This document shows positions 44,684 to 55,859 of a stretch of 64,000 nt of DNA, one piece after another. The notes under the pieces are model-generated. The model ran no database searches and was not told the origin of the DNA. It saw only the letters and a list, made by a program, of their open reading frames with translations. The DNA is from Achatina immaculata (Eukaryota; Mollusca; Gastropoda; Stylommatophora; Achatinidae): assembly GCA_009760885.1 (NCBI GenBank), contig CM019700.1:2223405-2287404 (forward strand), in the 5' to 3' direction. The translations under genes were made by a program, and so were the position numbers. Numbering within the stretch: the first letter of the stretch is position 1; the number at the start of each line of letters is the position of its first letter.

Positions 44684-46195
44684 CTCTTCAAACAAAAACA
44701 AAAAAAAAAAACGCAACACTACAGCAGTCGTAATGGACACCAAATTTCAAACGTGCACCAAAATTTTATTTTACGGAATTATTTTTTAAATTTTGGCATG
44801 AAGAAACTTTAAGATATTAACAGTGAAATTATGTTCATTAAATATGGCTTAGACTTTTATTCTTTGCGACTCAGGTTTCCTTTCAGTAAGGTGCATGGCC
44901 TCCTCTGGCATGTATCACAGAACGACATCTCCTTTACATGAATCTGATTAGCCGTTGGATCTGTTGTTGTGGGATGGCTGCCCACTCTTCCCTCAGTGCA
45001 AGAGAAAACTGTCGAAGATTGGTTGGCGCCACGTCTCGCTGGCGGACGTGTCCGTTGAGTTCATCCCATAAGTGTTCTATTGGGTTCATGTCTGATGACG
45101 TGGATGGCCACGGAATGGTCTAGACGTTGTTGTCAATGAGGAACTGGGTGGTGAGTTGTGCCACGTGAGGTCGAGCGTTATCCTGCTTAAAAATCGACCC
45201 TGATGCAGCCAGAAGTGGAAGGACGTGAGGACGAAAAATTTCAGCGACGTATCATTGAGCATTCAGGCGTCCTTCAGTTTGTACGAGGTCATTTCTTCCC
45301 ACGAAGTTGATCGTCCCCTACACCAGTACACCTCCACCACCATGTGGAGGACCCTCATCCACTCAGTTCTGGGCGTAGCGCTCATGGACTGCGGTAAACT
45401 CTTCTCCATCTATTGTGTCGCTGGAGCAGAAAGAATGATTCACCACTAAACCAAACCCTTCTCCAAACATTCGCAACGGTCCATTGACGATGCTGGTTCG
45501 CCCACTTCAGTAGGTTCTGGCGATGCCGGTCCGTAAGAACAGGATCTCTGTTGGGTCTTCTAGTCCAAAGACCAGCGTCATGCAGCCGGTTCCTGACCGT
45601 TTGATCTGAAATTCGACGAACTACTGCCATTGACTGGACTGTTGAGGACGCAGATGCAAATCGACTCCTGAGGTGACGCGACCGTATGAAGCAGTCTTCA
45701 GCAGGAGTTGTGATTACTACGCGACCGGTCTGCAACTGAGCCAGTTTCTTGAAATCGTCTCAAAAGGCGACTAATGGTGCTACTAACCACATTAAATTGT
45801 CTGGCCACTACACTTTATGACTGTCCAGTCTGTAAACGTCCAATGATGATGAGTCGTTGTTCTTTAGTGAGATGAACCATACTTGCGCATTGAATTTTCA
45901 AATGAATTGATTCGAGGAGCGTCAATCTTTTATAGGCATTCAATAACATGGTCAGTGAGTTTTCTGTTCAGTAAGTCTCACGGGATTCTCATGAACCTGT
46001 CATGAATTATTGTCAAAAATGCTGTTTTGACTAGTGTCGCTTTTCTGTGCTCATGAATCATCTGCAGAGTACAATTCAGGTCAGCACGTGAAGTTGATGT
46101 CCAAGTGAACGTTTCAGACAATTTGCCATTGTCTGATCAGCAAACTTCAGTTTAAATTGCAACACCGTATTTGTTTCGTTTCTCTTTTTGAACAG
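44684..46195 (-). mobile_element. Tc1-like DNA transposon
   Basis: 1,512 bp bounded by imperfect inverted termini ctcttcaaacaaaaac (44684) and ctgttcaaaaagagaaac (reverse complement from 46195), each flanked by TA, the Tc1/mariner target. It encodes one transposase on the minus strand. It inserted 24 bp downstream of the RTE C 3' end, in a TA-rich stretch. Confidence 0.85.
44895..45885 (-). pseudogene. Tc1 transposase (DD34E), broken
   Basis: From ATG near 45880 on -: MVHLTKEQRLIIIGRLQTGQ, a stop, ARQFNVVSSTISRLLRRF and ETGSVADRS (first HTH), then a frameshift to TTPAEDCFIRSRHLRSR, ISDQTVRNRLHDAGL (second HTH), PVLTDRHRQNLLKWANQH and VWFSGESFFLLQRHN. Here Gly replaces the first catalytic Asp of FSDES. 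After more shifts come KQDNARPHVAQLTTQFLIDN (second Asp) and SSDMNPIEHLWDELNGHVRQ (Glu), with 34 residues between. It ends IPQQQIQRLIRFM. Dead by a catalytic change, two stops and frameshifts. Confidence 0.9.
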
Positions 46196-47249
46196 TATAT
46201 GTATATGCTTACTAGATATGTTTAGGAAACTAGATTGTTTTTAAGGGTCTTTCCATCATCGCTGTTTTTATTAATTTGGTAAGACACCTTTCCACTGAAA
46301 GAAGTAAGCAATGTTTCCTCCCCATATATATAATTCCCTTTTGCCCTATTTTTATATGTGGTTTTCTTAATGTATGATTATAAATTTATTTATTATTTCT
46401 TAGATAAAGTCATAGATATTACGTGCTTGTTTATTCCTGCAGTCTGTCTCACAGATGGGTCTCGCTTTTCAGTGTTCCTTTAAAACACCGGCTTATCCGT
46501 TGCAGTCAGGCCAAGGTTATCAATGTTCCACAAACATGGCGATTCTCAGTTATATCCATCTTCTTTATATTCCAATATTTCGGCTTAAAACTACTGAACG
46601 CCTTAAACAGTACCACGCCACGTAAGTTATTTTTTGTAGAGAGAAAACATATTTCTGGTTTCATTTAGATTACCATTACTGCAGCAGTGGGACTGCGTGA
46701 TATGGTGTGCGTGTGTGCTATCTTCATCCATGTTGAATCTGACCAGTGATAGCGTTAGTACTTTTTTGAAACCGGTAAAATTGTACCCGTCTTTCACCTT
46801 CCGAAATAACTGGGTTTCTCAGTACAGCATTCGGTACTTTATACTTTGACAAACAAAAAAGAAGCCTGGGGAACAGGCGTGGATCATCGTGATAGACAAG
46901 CTGTCTCCTGTCTCGTCGGTTGATGTTGTTGACCAGTTTAGACTCTTCCTAATCTCTGGATATTCTGTCTAGATTTCCTCTGTGCTCGTGTTTTCTGAAA
47001 ACTTGGTACATTTCTTTAAGGCAGGGAAGCCCAAACGAAAGCATGGGATCTTTCTGGACTTGAGACAGTGGATTTTGTCACTGCTTCTTGTAACGTTCAG
47101 CCATTAAGAGTTCCTGATAGTGGTTTCTTATCATAGTTCTGCACAGATGATGCTTCCACTGGGGAAATCTTTGAGGCTTAAACAGATTATAATGGTGATG
47201 TTCCTGAAAATATGTTATTTGACGTTTTGTTGTGGCGTTTAATGTATCC
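46196..47249. other. No recognisable gene
   Basis: Unassigned. Only short frames of fewer than 85 codons, with no repeat recognised within the window. Confidence 0.45.
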
Positions 47250-49625
47250 AAAACTTGGGCGAGCTCTCATCGTAGGGGAGTGGAAGTAGAAGGCTGGTAC
47301 TGTAGTTCCCTTGGATGACGTTGCTCCATCTTATTTTGTCCACCTTGAAAAACGTGGACGGTCAAAAGACACATCAACTGAGAGAAAGAAAAACAGACAG
47401 ACACAGACAGGCAGATAGACAGACAAAGATGAAGGTAGGTAAGTAGGAAGGGTAGATAGGGTAGGGTAGGGTATGTATGTAAGTAGGTAGGTAGGTAGGT
47501 AGGTAGTGCAGGGTAGGTAGGTAAGTAGTATTTCTGAGTCGCACTGTTGTTATAACTACAGCTACTAACAAAACACTTGCTGCTTCTAAAAAGACCGTTA
47601 CAAAATCAGACTATCAAAGCCTCGATCGCTTTATCAGTATATCAAATTGCCAACTTCTTCTTCTTTTTCTTGTCTCTCTGGAGCTGCGAGCTGGCTTTCG
47701 TTGCAGCTGATGCAGTGAAGATGATTAAGATAATCTTGTCGGACTGGGAGAGAAATATGGCAGCTAATCTTTCAGACCTTGAGCTGAGATAAAAAGACGG
47801 GCTGTGGAATACTTCTCTATCAGACCCCACCAACACTAAGACTATAGCGATTCCTACCCCATTAGCCAAGCAAAGCATATAACTGGGGGTATCAACGGAT
47901 ATGTGGGACAGGGTCTTGGTCTACTATGTTTCGGCATCCCTGACGCTAGAACGTCAGCTATGGGTCGCTCATGCTAAATGGGACCAGGTCTTTGCCTCCC
48001 AACAATGATTTCATAAACATAAACGAGGAGTAGGAAGAATATTTGACGAACTAACAGCAAGGACAACTGTAGGATATTTGAACATTTCGGACCGAGTCCT
48101 GCTAGCCCAACGGAAAGGACGACCAATAAACATAAATAATATACAAGTGTACGCTCCAACATCTGAAAGTTCTGAAGAAGATGTTCAGCTTTTTTATAAT
48201 GACATAGAGACAGCCCTAAAACACACAATGTCACATGAAGTTACTATAGTCATGGGAGATTTTAATGCCAAAGTTGGTAAAGGAAGAACTTCAGACATCG
48301 TTGGTGACTATGGACTGGGGGAGAGGAATGGCAGAGGCAGTAAATTAATTGAATGGGTATACATAGCATGATTGTAGGAAAAACCTAGTTTAAACAACAT
48401 CCCTGAAGACTGGAAACATGGTGCAGTCCAGACAAAAAGACTTTTAACTAGATAGACTACATATTAATCAACAAACGATTCCGGAATGCATTACTGACAA
48501 CAAAAACTATACCAGGAGCCGACTGCAATAGTGACCATGACCCACTCTGTGGAACAATTAGAATGAAGCTAAAGAAAGCATGCAAAAAAGTGAGAAACAT
48601 CAAACTGAATACAGAACTTCTTAAAAATGACCAAGAACTGCGAGAACAATACAAAGTTATTATAACAAATAGATACAATGCAATAGCAAAGATAAATAGT
48701 ATAGATGAACAATGGGAAATATTAAGAGATTCTATCCACCAAACTGTTAAGGAGATAATACCACCAAGAAAAGAAGCCTCTAAAAATAAATGGATGACAG
48801 ACGACATCTTAGGACTGATGGACAAGAGGAGGAGGAGGAGTAAAAATAACCAAGAAAAATATAATAAGATAAATAAAGAAATAAGACGCAAATGCAGAGA
48901 AGCAAAAGAAGTGTGGTTAAATGAACAGTGCAGACAGATAGAGGACACTTATAATAAAGACAGCAAAAACATGTACAAACGAATTAATGAACTTACAGGC
49001 AAGAAAACAAAATATACCACAGGATGCCTGAAATCAAAAGAAGGTAAAATGTTAATGGGAAAAGAAGACATTGTGGACAGGTGGACAGAGTACATCGGTG
49101 AGCTATATAGAGGAGAAAGAGCAGAATTAACACCAGATACTGAAAACTGTGATGGACCACCAATACTTGAAGATGAAATCATAGATGCCATCAAACACAT
49201 GAAGAAAGGAAAAGCAACTGGGCCTGATAATATAACAATAGAAGACATAAAGGCACTAGAGGAGACAGGAACAAAAATAATAACCAAGTTACTGAATGAC
49301 ATTTACAACAGTGGTTATATTCCCAGTGACCTGCTTAAATCCACGTTTGTAGCACTACCTAACAAATCAGGTGCAAAGGAATGTGATGACCACCGGACTA
49401 TCAGCCTCTCATGTCACATAACGAAGCTAATTCTAAGAATCACTATGAGAAGAGCAAGGAAAAAGATAAAAATAGAAATAGCAGATGAACAGTTTGGATT
49501 TGTTGAAGGAAAGGGAACACACAATGCCATTTATGCTTTACGAACACTAACAGAAAGAGCTTTAGAAGTACAGAAAGATCTCTACTTATGCTTCATTGAT
49601 TACACCAAGGCATTCGACAAGGTGA
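47250..49625 (+). repeat. Composite duplicated block, copy 2
   Basis: Counterpart of 31865-34220, including the GTAGG-type microsatellite (47445-47530, slightly expanded) and the S repeat (47652-47990, minus orientation). Unlike copy 1 it continues into the rest of RTE A instead of a satellite. Confidence 0.88.
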
Positions 49626-50660
49626 AACACAATGAAATTATTAAATGCTTGAAAACATCAATATAAATGGCAAAGACCTGAGGATTGTAAAACATCTATA
49701 CTGGCAGCAAGAAGCAGCAATTCGAATTGAGAATAGAAATGGAAAATATCAACCGATAAAACAAGGGGTGCGACAAGGATGTGTGCTATCTCCAGATCTT
49801 TTTTCTCTGTACAACGAGAATATTCTAAGAACGATCACCACAGAACCAGGCATAAAAATTGGAGGATACAATATTAACAACCTTCGTTAAGCTGACGACA
49901 CAGTACTGATAGCTGAGAACCAACAATACCTGCAAAATCTCTTGGATAAAGTCGCTAAAGGAAGTGAACAGAAAGGCTTTACTTTGAACATCAAAAAGAC
50001 AGAGACTGATTATATCTAAGAAACAGAATCCACCAACATGCAGTATAAAATTAAACGAAACTATTCTAAAGCAGGTGCAAAATTTCAAATACCTTGGAGT
50101 AATAATAATTTCAGATGAGAAATGCAGAATAGAAATTAGAAACAGAATAGGCCAAGCAAATACTGCATTTCAGAGAATGAGAAACATATTAGCCAACACA
50201 TCCTTATCAATGAATGTTAGAAAACGAGTCCTAAAATGCTATATTGAACCTATTTTGTTATATGGAAGTGAATCACGGACAATAGGCTGATCTACACAAA
50301 AATCATTGGAAGCAGCAGAAATGCGATTTATTAGAAGAATGTTGCGAATCCACTGGACAGCAAAAATAACTAATGAAGAATGTATGAGAAGAGCTGGAGA
50401 GACAAAATATCGTGTCAAAAAGATAAGAGAGAGACAATGTACTTTCATAGGACATGCAATAAGAAGAGGGGGCATTGAAAATATTATAAGAACAGGAAAA
50501 ATAGAAGGAAGAAGATCAAGAGGAAGACCAAGAGAAATGATACTGGACAGTCTGACAGGATGGTGTGAGAGGAGATCACCAACTGATCTGATGGCCTGCA
50601 TGAAGGATCGTGTACTCTGGAGAAGCATAATAGCCAACGCCAGTCGGCATGGCACCTGAT
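48003..50660 (+). pseudogene. RTE family A, 5'-truncated copy with complete RT region
   Basis: Shares with the 32.6-kb copy the N-terminal break, the stop after IEWVYIA (48369) and the TAG before IDYIL. The longest frame (48563-49666) covers linker, fingers and motif A FIDYTKAFDKVKHNEI. A 1-bp deletion near 49647 shifts frame. Motif [14 protein letters not shown] follows, then the Tyr of YADD is a TAA stop (49889). The C-terminus (LLYGSES, RGRPREMILDSLTGW, LMACMKDRVLW, NASRHGT) is readable to 50660. The 3' (ATG)n tail is reduced to atggtggta. Confidence 0.9.
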
Positions 50661-50705
50661 GGTGGTACCATTCTTCAAAGTTTTCTAATATCATGGACAC
50701 AAAAA

Positions 50706-50818
50706 AGAATAATCTGCAAATGGATGCATCAGTAGCGGGGCATCTTGCTTACAACCGAGAGGTCTACAGGAGAGCTGTTAGGGAGACAAAGTTCTGCAAG
50801 GGACATGCAAATGATTGA
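50706..50818 (+). pseudogene. RTE family B extreme C-terminus
   Basis: NNLQMDASVAGHLAYNREVY, RRAVRETKFCKGHAND, then tgattgactgg. It directly follows RTE A, the same A-then-B order as at 34.2-37.7 kb. Confidence 0.85.
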
Positions 50819-50934
50819 CTGGTGGTCCGCAACTTATATGTAGTAGTTAGAAAAGTGGTCCTTCGATATAAGATGGTTGGGGGGGGGGCACTGACTAAGA
50901 TCGAATACTGGATAAATGGTTGGTTATAGTAATA

Positions 50935-51035
50935 AAGAAACACAGGAAAAATTGGCGAACTACTTTGTGAGCCCTATGTGACGTTTAACTTCACGAGAAG
51001 GATATAAAATATAAGATATAAGATAGTAATAAAAG
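50935..51035 (+). mobile_element. RTE family C 3' terminal stub
   Basis: RKNWRTTLxALCDV-type codons (ggaaaaattggcgaactact), then acgtttaac and gagaaggatataaaatataa. About 100 bp of the C 3' end. Confidence 0.75.
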
Positions 51036-51179
51036 TGGTTGGTTACAGTAATAATGTACCAAGTGGGATAGTGGTATTTTCCTAGGAGAGATATAGTAGG
51101 CGGGTGAGAGGGATGAGATGGTGAAGGACAAATAAAGATTGGAATCAGGCTGGGTCGGTGAGCCACTGCGTAACCCGGA

Positions 51180-51295
51180 GCCTGTGGAACGTCAGTTATT
51201 TGTAGCTGAAGCTGTTGTGAAGATGCTGAAAACAGTCTGTGATGGAGGGAAACTCCTAACGGTGGCTCTAGTTATCTCTCTCTGAGTGAAATTAG
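51180..51295 (-). repeat. Decayed S-family fragment
   Basis: gtagctgaagctgttgtgaa followed by gatgctgaaaacagt and a gggaaactcctaacggtggc block, resembling the tail half of S. Confidence 0.45.
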
Positions 51296-52435
51296 GACGC
51301 ACGGTTCGGTGTAAGCGCCATGAACATGCTGAAGACATCGATTCATACTCTGCAGCCACTTGTCTCTTTCCTCGCATACCTTTCAGCTTTGAGGGAACAC
51401 AGAGTTTTGTCTTGCTAGGGCTGGGGCGGTGTGCTTCATGTATTCAGATATTTAATGCTTCTCTAATTTCCATTTCTTGCGTGATCGGGTGCCTCTTCCT
51501 CTGTTACCTACAAATCTTTATGTGAAAGATTTTTTTTGTGATATGCTGTCTGGCGGTAGCTGTGTAATATGGGCAAGCCATTTGACTTGCTGTTTCTGGA
51601 TATAGTGCAATACGAGAAGCGATTGATATGTAAGGTTGCGTCAAATCGCAAATAATGGAGAGCAAAATAAAATTGCTCATCTGTTAGGTAGCTATTACTG
51701 TGTAGTGTAAACATGCAATGTTCGAAGCCGTTAAACAATGTCAGAAAGTAGTGGGTGCTACGTCTGAGTTATGTATAAAGCAGCGAGTGTTTGACACTAG
51801 AAGGTTGCGCTCCAGTTGAAATTCATGGGCGTATGAAAGCAATTTATGGCAATGGTTGTGTGGATGTGAAAAATGTACGCAACTAGGTACCAGGTGTCAA
51901 AATGTGTAGTAGAGGTGAGATGAGTGTCTTTGATGAACAAAGACATTTTTTGTAATATAACAATCTCGTATTTACTGCATTTGTGAACAGTAATACCAAA
52001 CGGCCAAGTTCTGGTTATCTTATCTTATTTTAATCTTATCTTATCTTATCTGTCTGCCTATGCCATTAGTGTCACAGGGAGTTTCAGACATAGGTCCAGA
52101 TCAAGGTGAGAAGTCTTGATAGCTGTCATATTATGTTTCCTCAGTGTGTCTAGATATCGCAGCACATTTGTTTCCTTGCTTGTCCTCGCGCACAATATCC
52201 AGATGTTTTCGAGTTGTATGCACATGCATCTGGTTGTTCACATGTGTATCGAGCGCCCGTACCACGTAACTCTTTAATGTTCGAAGTGGCCGTTGACATG
52301 TGTTGTTCTAAACATATGCTGGATTATTTCATTTCACACTTGACCCCTTCTTGTCTGACCATATGTGACATACACTAGTTTCATTTGATGAGGTTAACTG
52401 AAATAAAAAAAAAACTTTAGATAGTACATGGAGAT
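51296..52435. other. No recognisable gene
   Basis: Unassigned. Contains a (TCTTA)n stretch at 52013-52050. Confidence 0.45.
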
Positions 52436-53762
52436 CGCAAAGTCAGTGTGCAGTATAACTGCATCGATTCCGGTACTGTAGTGGTATCTTAGTGGCTAAT
52501 ATATTTAGGCACATCTACCTACCGTATGGCAGCGTGACTGGAGTAGACGATCAAGCGTACTGATAAAAAATGTTACGTAATATAAGCTAATCAGATATGT
52601 ATCTTGTAACAAATGTTGAAAGCGATGTCCTTATGCGTCTATGCAAGCTTAAACAAGTTTTCTTTTTTTTTTCGCAATCACTTTCTTTAGATCTGCTTAT
52701 GAAATGTTTCTTATGTACGCAGTTATTGCAGTGTTTAATTCATTCTGCGCGCACGGTGATTTTGATACACTTCAGACTTAGCTGCCCCTCACAGATACAA
52801 AATCTGGTGGATTTAGATCCAGTGAGCGAAAGGGAATAAGTTTTTAGAGATGACAAAATCTCCGAAAATCTCGTTCAGAAATTTAATGGAATTTTTAGCT
52901 GTGTGCGCAGTAGCGCCATCTTGTTGAAACTATGAGTAAGCGACCTCGTTTTCCTCAATCAGGCCAATGAAATCGTGGAGTATTGAACAATAACGTTCAC
53001 TGTTGACTGTCTCTTCAAAGGATATAGGCTAGCAATGCGCCGTCTGGATATCGCAATCCACACTACAACTTTCTGGTTATGCAAGTATGCTTCATGCACA
53101 GCATGGGGATTCTCTGGCTATCACAATCGTGTATTTTGTATGTTAACATAACCCGAGAGGTGAAACTAGATCTAATCTGCAAAATAAAAAGGTGACATCA
53201 AGAATATCAGCAGTTCTAATTTGACTGAAGTTTGTAAACCATTCGCAGTAACAGAGTCGTTTCTCATGATCCGCGGGCAGCAGTTGTTGGACGGCAGTTA
53301 CTTTATGTGGGAAGAGTTTCAAATTTTCTCTGACTGCTTTATGCGCTGTTGCAAGCCCGATACCTTCCTGTTGTGTCAACTTTCTCAAAGCCTTTGATGG
53401 ACCCCGAAGCATTGAGTCAGAAATGTTCGATAACATCTCCCCATTAAGTTTAGTTGGTCTCCAGCCACAGTGTGAGTGTAACATTGAGCCTGTCTCATGA
53501 AATTTCTCAATAAGTTTATAAAATTTACTGCGATGAGATACGTGTGTTTCTGGGAATTTTTCAGCACACTGCTTCCCACTTCAAACGCTGGTTAAGAACT
53601 GAACACACATACGCAAAAGGCACACTGAATGTAGTGAAGGTTACACAACAGCAGACTTCAACAAGCTAACATATGCAGGTAGACGTGCCTTGATATAGCA
53701 GCTATCTAAGATATCATGACAACACCTGAATCGATACTGGGATGTTGCACACTGACTTTGCG
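52436..53762 (-). mobile_element. DUF4817/mariner-like DNA transposon, longer copy
   Basis: 1,327 bp. The termini are a perfect 17-bp inverted repeat CGCAAAGTCAGTGTGCA (52436-52452 and 53746-53762), followed inward by the same gcatcgattccggtactgta-type repeat that ends the copy at 17848. The minus strand holds a nearly complete but broken transposase. Its outer repeat is absent from the shorter copy. Confidence 0.85.
52590..53484 (-). pseudogene. DUF4817-type transposase, broken
   Basis: Minus strand in order: MLRGPSKALRKLTQQEGIGL and TAHKAVRENLKLFPHKVTAV (HTH), HEKRLCYCEWFTNF, then frameshifted WFHLSGYV-like and SQRIPMLCMKHTC, FQQDGATAHTAKNSIKFLNE and IFGDFVISKNLF, followed by a damaged RSPDLTPPDF stretch. 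The Asp of FQQDG and the Asp of SLD are about 34 residues apart, as in mariner-related enzymes. C-terminal ITAYIRNIS is visible. Multiple frameshifts and stops. Confidence 0.82.
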
Positions 53763-53844
53763 AACACAACATTTTTCTTGGTGGCTTGGTTTTTAGGTCC
53801 GTTCCTGGGGTTATTTGGGACGCTGATTCAGAAAATTGCATCCG

Positions 53845-53992
53845 TTCTAGTTTCTTAGATATAGTTGGCATCAGCTCTAGTTTCTTAGATGTGGTTGGCA
53901 TCAGCTCTAGTTTCTTAGTTATGGTTGGCATCAGTTCTATTTTCTTAGTTATGGTTGGCATCAGCTCTAGTTTCTTAGATATGGTTGAATTT
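53845..53992. repeat. 30-bp minisatellite, 5 copies
   Basis: Unit ctagtttcttagatatggtt + ggcatcagct. In frame, so it shows decapeptide repeats (MPTITKKLEL) on the minus strand. Confidence 0.93.
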
Positions 53993-54224
53993 ATACAATT
54001 TTAGTTCCTCTTTAAAAAAATTCTTCTGCAGAATTGTGGTGTCTTAACAATCTGTCCTATTTGAATGGGAAATTTATGCATTTAATTCACCCACATTTTT
54101 TTTGGGTGTATAATGACCTTTGCTTCACAACTGTTCGTCTACTTCCTTTCCTATAATGTATACTGGCATAAAAATGTATAGCTCAAATAACAAGATCGTT
54201 TTTGTTCTGTTTTATTACATAATT

Positions 54225-55000
54225 ATATGCACAAAACTAAGATGGTAAAGTATGGTTTTCGTAGACTACATAAATTTCCATTTCAAAGGTTTCTCAACTT
54301 GATCTGTTTAAAGTTGTTGAGCTGTTATGATCGTATAGGCTGTGTGTGTATATTACCACTCAAATCATTTCAGTTTTTGCAAATCGAACGCCGTATAGGT
54401 TATGTCTATTTCAAGACGGGGCTGCTATATATTTGTGTGGAGTACACACCAAAAGCAAGTAGGAAGCCTATTTCTGAGTTTGTAAAAAGAGCATATGTAG
54501 GTTATTTTGGTGTCAAGCTTGGAGACCAAGATAAGGTATGGGCTCCTCATTTTGTATGCAAAACTTGTATGGAGCATTTGCGCCAGTGGTCAAATGGAAA
54601 GAGAAGCTGGCTTTTTGAAGGAAACCGAAAAACCACTTCCTCGATGACTGTTATTTTTGTCAAATATTTTCAGTCGAAATAATCGTGGCAGGTGGTCTTA
54701 CCCTGACCTACCTTCAGCCAGGAGACCTGTTCCGCACTCGGATCTTGTACCAATTACACCTTTCTTTGAACTACCACAGCTGTCAGAGGATGAGTCTTGC
54801 ATGTCTGATATCGCTCACGGTTAAGAAGGTGGGGGCAGTGACAGTGAACTCCAAACAACTTCACATAGTGGTCGTTTTGATCAGAATGAACTGAGTGATC
54901 TGATCAGGGACTTAAATCTTTCTAAGAAATCTTCTCTTAAGCAAAGAGCAAGACATAAAAACAATGGGAGCCAGATACCAAGGAAGATGGCATGCATACA
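54225..55000 (+). pseudogene. Fragment of an unnamed repetitive protein family
   Basis: + strand, across at least three frameshifts: SRKPISEFVKRAYVGYFGVK, LGDQDKVWAPHFVCKTCMEH, LRQWSNGKRS (54450-54605), then PKNHFLDDCYFC, NRGRWSYPDLPSARRPVPHS, FFELPQLSEDESCMSDIAHG, a stop, FDQNELSDLIRDLNLSK (54880-54930). I recognise this Cys-containing series (APHxVCKTCxExLRxW ... DDCYFC ... YPxLxSAxRPVPH ... DLVRDLNLSK) as an uncharacterised family present in many copies in several invertebrate genomes. No function is established that I know of. The 3' side runs into the assembly gap. The upstream 54225-54440 part is not clearly homologous. Confidence 0.65.
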
Positions 55001-55007
55001 TGATGGA

Positions 55008-55107
55008 NNNNNNNNNNNNNNNNNNNNNNNNNNNNNNNNNNNNNNNNNNNNNNNNNNNNNNNNNNNNNNNNNNNNNNNNNNNNNNNNNNNNNNNNNNNNN
55101 NNNNNNN
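55008..55107. other. Assembly gap, 100 N
   Basis: Exactly 100 N, the usual placeholder for a gap of unknown length. Confidence 0.99.
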
Positions 55108-55202
55108 TACTTTAAAAAGCAGTACACATTATTCATAAATCTACTTTCACTGCCTTTTTTTTTTTTTTTCAGTGTCAAATTGGCCATGTTGAAATGAAGT
55201 AA

Positions 55203-55685
55203 TTGTCTTCGGCTTCGTTCTTGATCAAAATCGTAATCCATGACGAGGTAGCACAAAGTAATACTAAACTACTCTGTAACTACCTGGCCGGTTACAACAT
55301 TGCTGTTGTTGTTGCGATGAGCAAAGCGGGTCCCGGTTGTTGTGTGGGTTTGGCTGTAATGTTGACTTCCGGTCGTCCACTGGGCTGTGAATCTGCGAGC
55401 TCGTGTCAGTTCCATGGACGGGTCGAACAGTTTGTCCCTGGTGTCAGATATGCCTGGGGAAAAACAAACAAAAGGAAAAAGATGAGAAAGGATATTTCTG
55501 AACCAGCTGTTGGTTTGGTGGGCAGCGACATCACAGGACAGGACGTTGTGTACTGTGGTGGTTTTGGTAGATCGCTGAGCATCTGTGAGCTAGCTCACTT
55601 AGCAGCTCCATCCATGATTTGCACCTGTGGCAGGTTACTGAGAGTCCTTGGCGAGGCTAACAACATGGCAAAGCAATGTGTATAA
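55203..55685 (+). CDS. Unrecognised 160-codon open frame (doubtful)
   Basis: The longest frame in the window outside repeats and mobile elements. Cys/Gly-rich, with GCESASSCQFHGRV and CTCGRLLRVLGEANN. I do not recognise a domain, see no signal peptide or splice context, and its first half overlaps an AT-rich tract. Because it lies between the gap and a hAT relic it may be unassigned transposon sequence. Treat as unsupported unless transcripts exist. Confidence 0.15.
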   Translation: MSSASFLIKIVIHDEVAQSNTKLLCNYLAGYNIAVVVAMSKAGPGCCVGLAVMLTSGRPLGCESASSCQFHGRVEQFVPGVRYAWGKTNKRKKMRKDISEPAVGLVGSDITGQDVVYCGGFGRSLSICELAHLAAPSMICTCGRLLRVLGEANNMAKQCV

Positions 55686-55859
55686 ATCTGTCACTGAAAG
55701 CAGGGCTGACATCAGGCGTACTTGCACGGGGCGATAAATTTTGGTGTCAAAATGGAAAAAGTGGGATGAACTGGGAGTGGGGAGGGGGGGAGAGAGTTTA
55801 AATAATAATAAATAAATTATTTAAAACAAAAAAGCTTTTTCGTTTATTATTGACCACGC

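Noticed and set aside
47445..47530. (GTAGG)n/(GTAG)n as interstitial telomere
   Set aside because: Short, mixed-period microsatellite that is simply part of the duplicated composite block (also at 32050-32127).
48078..50290. Host gene 'craniofacial development protein 2'
   Set aside because: Databases often give this name to RTE endonuclease-RT sequences. Motifs, copy number, tails and truncations here show it is a retroelement.
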